Position numbers and translations under genes: made by a program
Shown here: positions 30,864-30,980 of the stretch, in pieces
How positions within the stretch are numbered: the first letter of the stretch is position 1
Layout: each line of letters begins with the position of its first letter
The notes under the pieces: model-generated
Seen by the model: the letters and a program-made list of their open reading frames with translations, nothing else
Databases searched by the model: none
Told to the model about the DNA's origin: nothing
Assembly: GCF_036404855.1 (NCBI RefSeq)
Contig: NZ_DASWYS010000268.1
Coordinates: 1 to 30,980 of the forward strand
Length of the DNA: 30,980 nucleotides
From: Pelomonas sp036404855
GTDB taxonomy: Bacteria; Pseudomonadota; Gammaproteobacteria; Burkholderiales; Burkholderiaceae_C
Reading direction: 5' to 3'

Positions 30864-30980
30864 TCAGCGGACGGCGATGCGCCGGGCCAGCTCGGCCTCC
30901 TCGCGGTACAGCGCCGGGACGGTGTTCCCCCACAGGGCCAGGGCCTGGGCGGCGGTGGCGGCGGCTCGCGTCGTGTCGCC
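30864..30980 (-). CDS. C-terminal end of an unidentified protein
   Basis: On the minus strand a frame is open from the window edge to TGA at 30864-30866, giving 38 residues that end YREEAELARRIAVR and are Ala-rich (TRAAATAAQALALWGNT). Codon use fits the neighbours (G/C at most third positions). It converges with the glutathione transferase gene, four bases away. It is too short to name; it looks like the helical end of a longer cytosolic protein. It is judged real from its codon bias and tight packing only. Confidence 0.5.
   Translation of the reverse strand, partial: GDTTRAAATAAQALALWGNTVPALYREEAELARRIAVR

Overview
The window is a dense, very GC-rich stretch of bacterial chromosome, and all of it looks like ordinary coding sequence. 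The gene set points to a betaproteobacterium of the order Burkholderiales: a Bug/TctC-type solute-binding protein beside a LysR regulator, a PutA without a DNA-binding domain beside an Lrp-type regulator, separate ubiC and ubiA genes, an oxidoreductase-like small Cys protein, and very strong G/C bias at third codon positions. This assignment is an inference from gene content; no rRNA or other taxonomic marker is present. I see no tRNA, rRNA, insertion sequence, prophage or CRISPR array.

Layout. Bases 1-3435 hold the end of a DUF1697 gene and a leftward two-gene ABC importer (fused double permease plus ATPase with an AAA-associated C-terminal domain). Bases 3436-6974 hold a small Gln/Gly/Ser-rich protein, ribA (leftward), and a rightward set of dienelactone-hydrolase-like, uracil-DNA-glycosylase-like and 2TM plus beta-rich membrane proteins. 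Bases 6965-14235 hold a large periplasmic-sensor diguanylate cyclase and an Lrp-type regulator (both leftward), with putA diverging from the regulator. Bases 14236-16534 hold a terminator and possible small RNA, then a Bug-family binding protein divergent from a LysR regulator across a clear 9-bp dyad. Bases 16568-20823 hold an oxidoreductase-like small protein, a chemoreceptor, a conserved membrane-anchored protein and a half-size ABC exporter. Bases 20877-24529 hold a lipoprotein hydrolase homologue, a second diguanylate cyclase, proC and ubiC. Bases 24685-30980 hold a protein with two AP2-like repeats, an HPP-CBS membrane protein overlapping a Gfo/Idh/MocA dehydrogenase, a secreted S41 protease, ubiA, a glutathione transferase and the end of an unidentified gene.

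Functional links. Proline is handled at both ends: PutA oxidises it, probably under the neighbouring Lrp-type regulator, and ProC makes it. UbiC and UbiA catalyse the first two committed steps of ubiquinone synthesis, although they lie about 5 kb apart on opposite strands. Two cyclases with intact GG(D/E)EF and I-site motifs plus a chemoreceptor give a signalling flavour.

The least explained items are the orphan 2TM/beta-rich protein at 6264-6974, which resembles the CBASS effector Cap15 in architecture; the tandem AP2-like protein at 24685-25233; a possible small RNA around 14261-14370; and the leader of the S41 protease gene, where the ribosome binding site can pair with upstream sequence. 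I did not find a convincing complete new multi-gene system.
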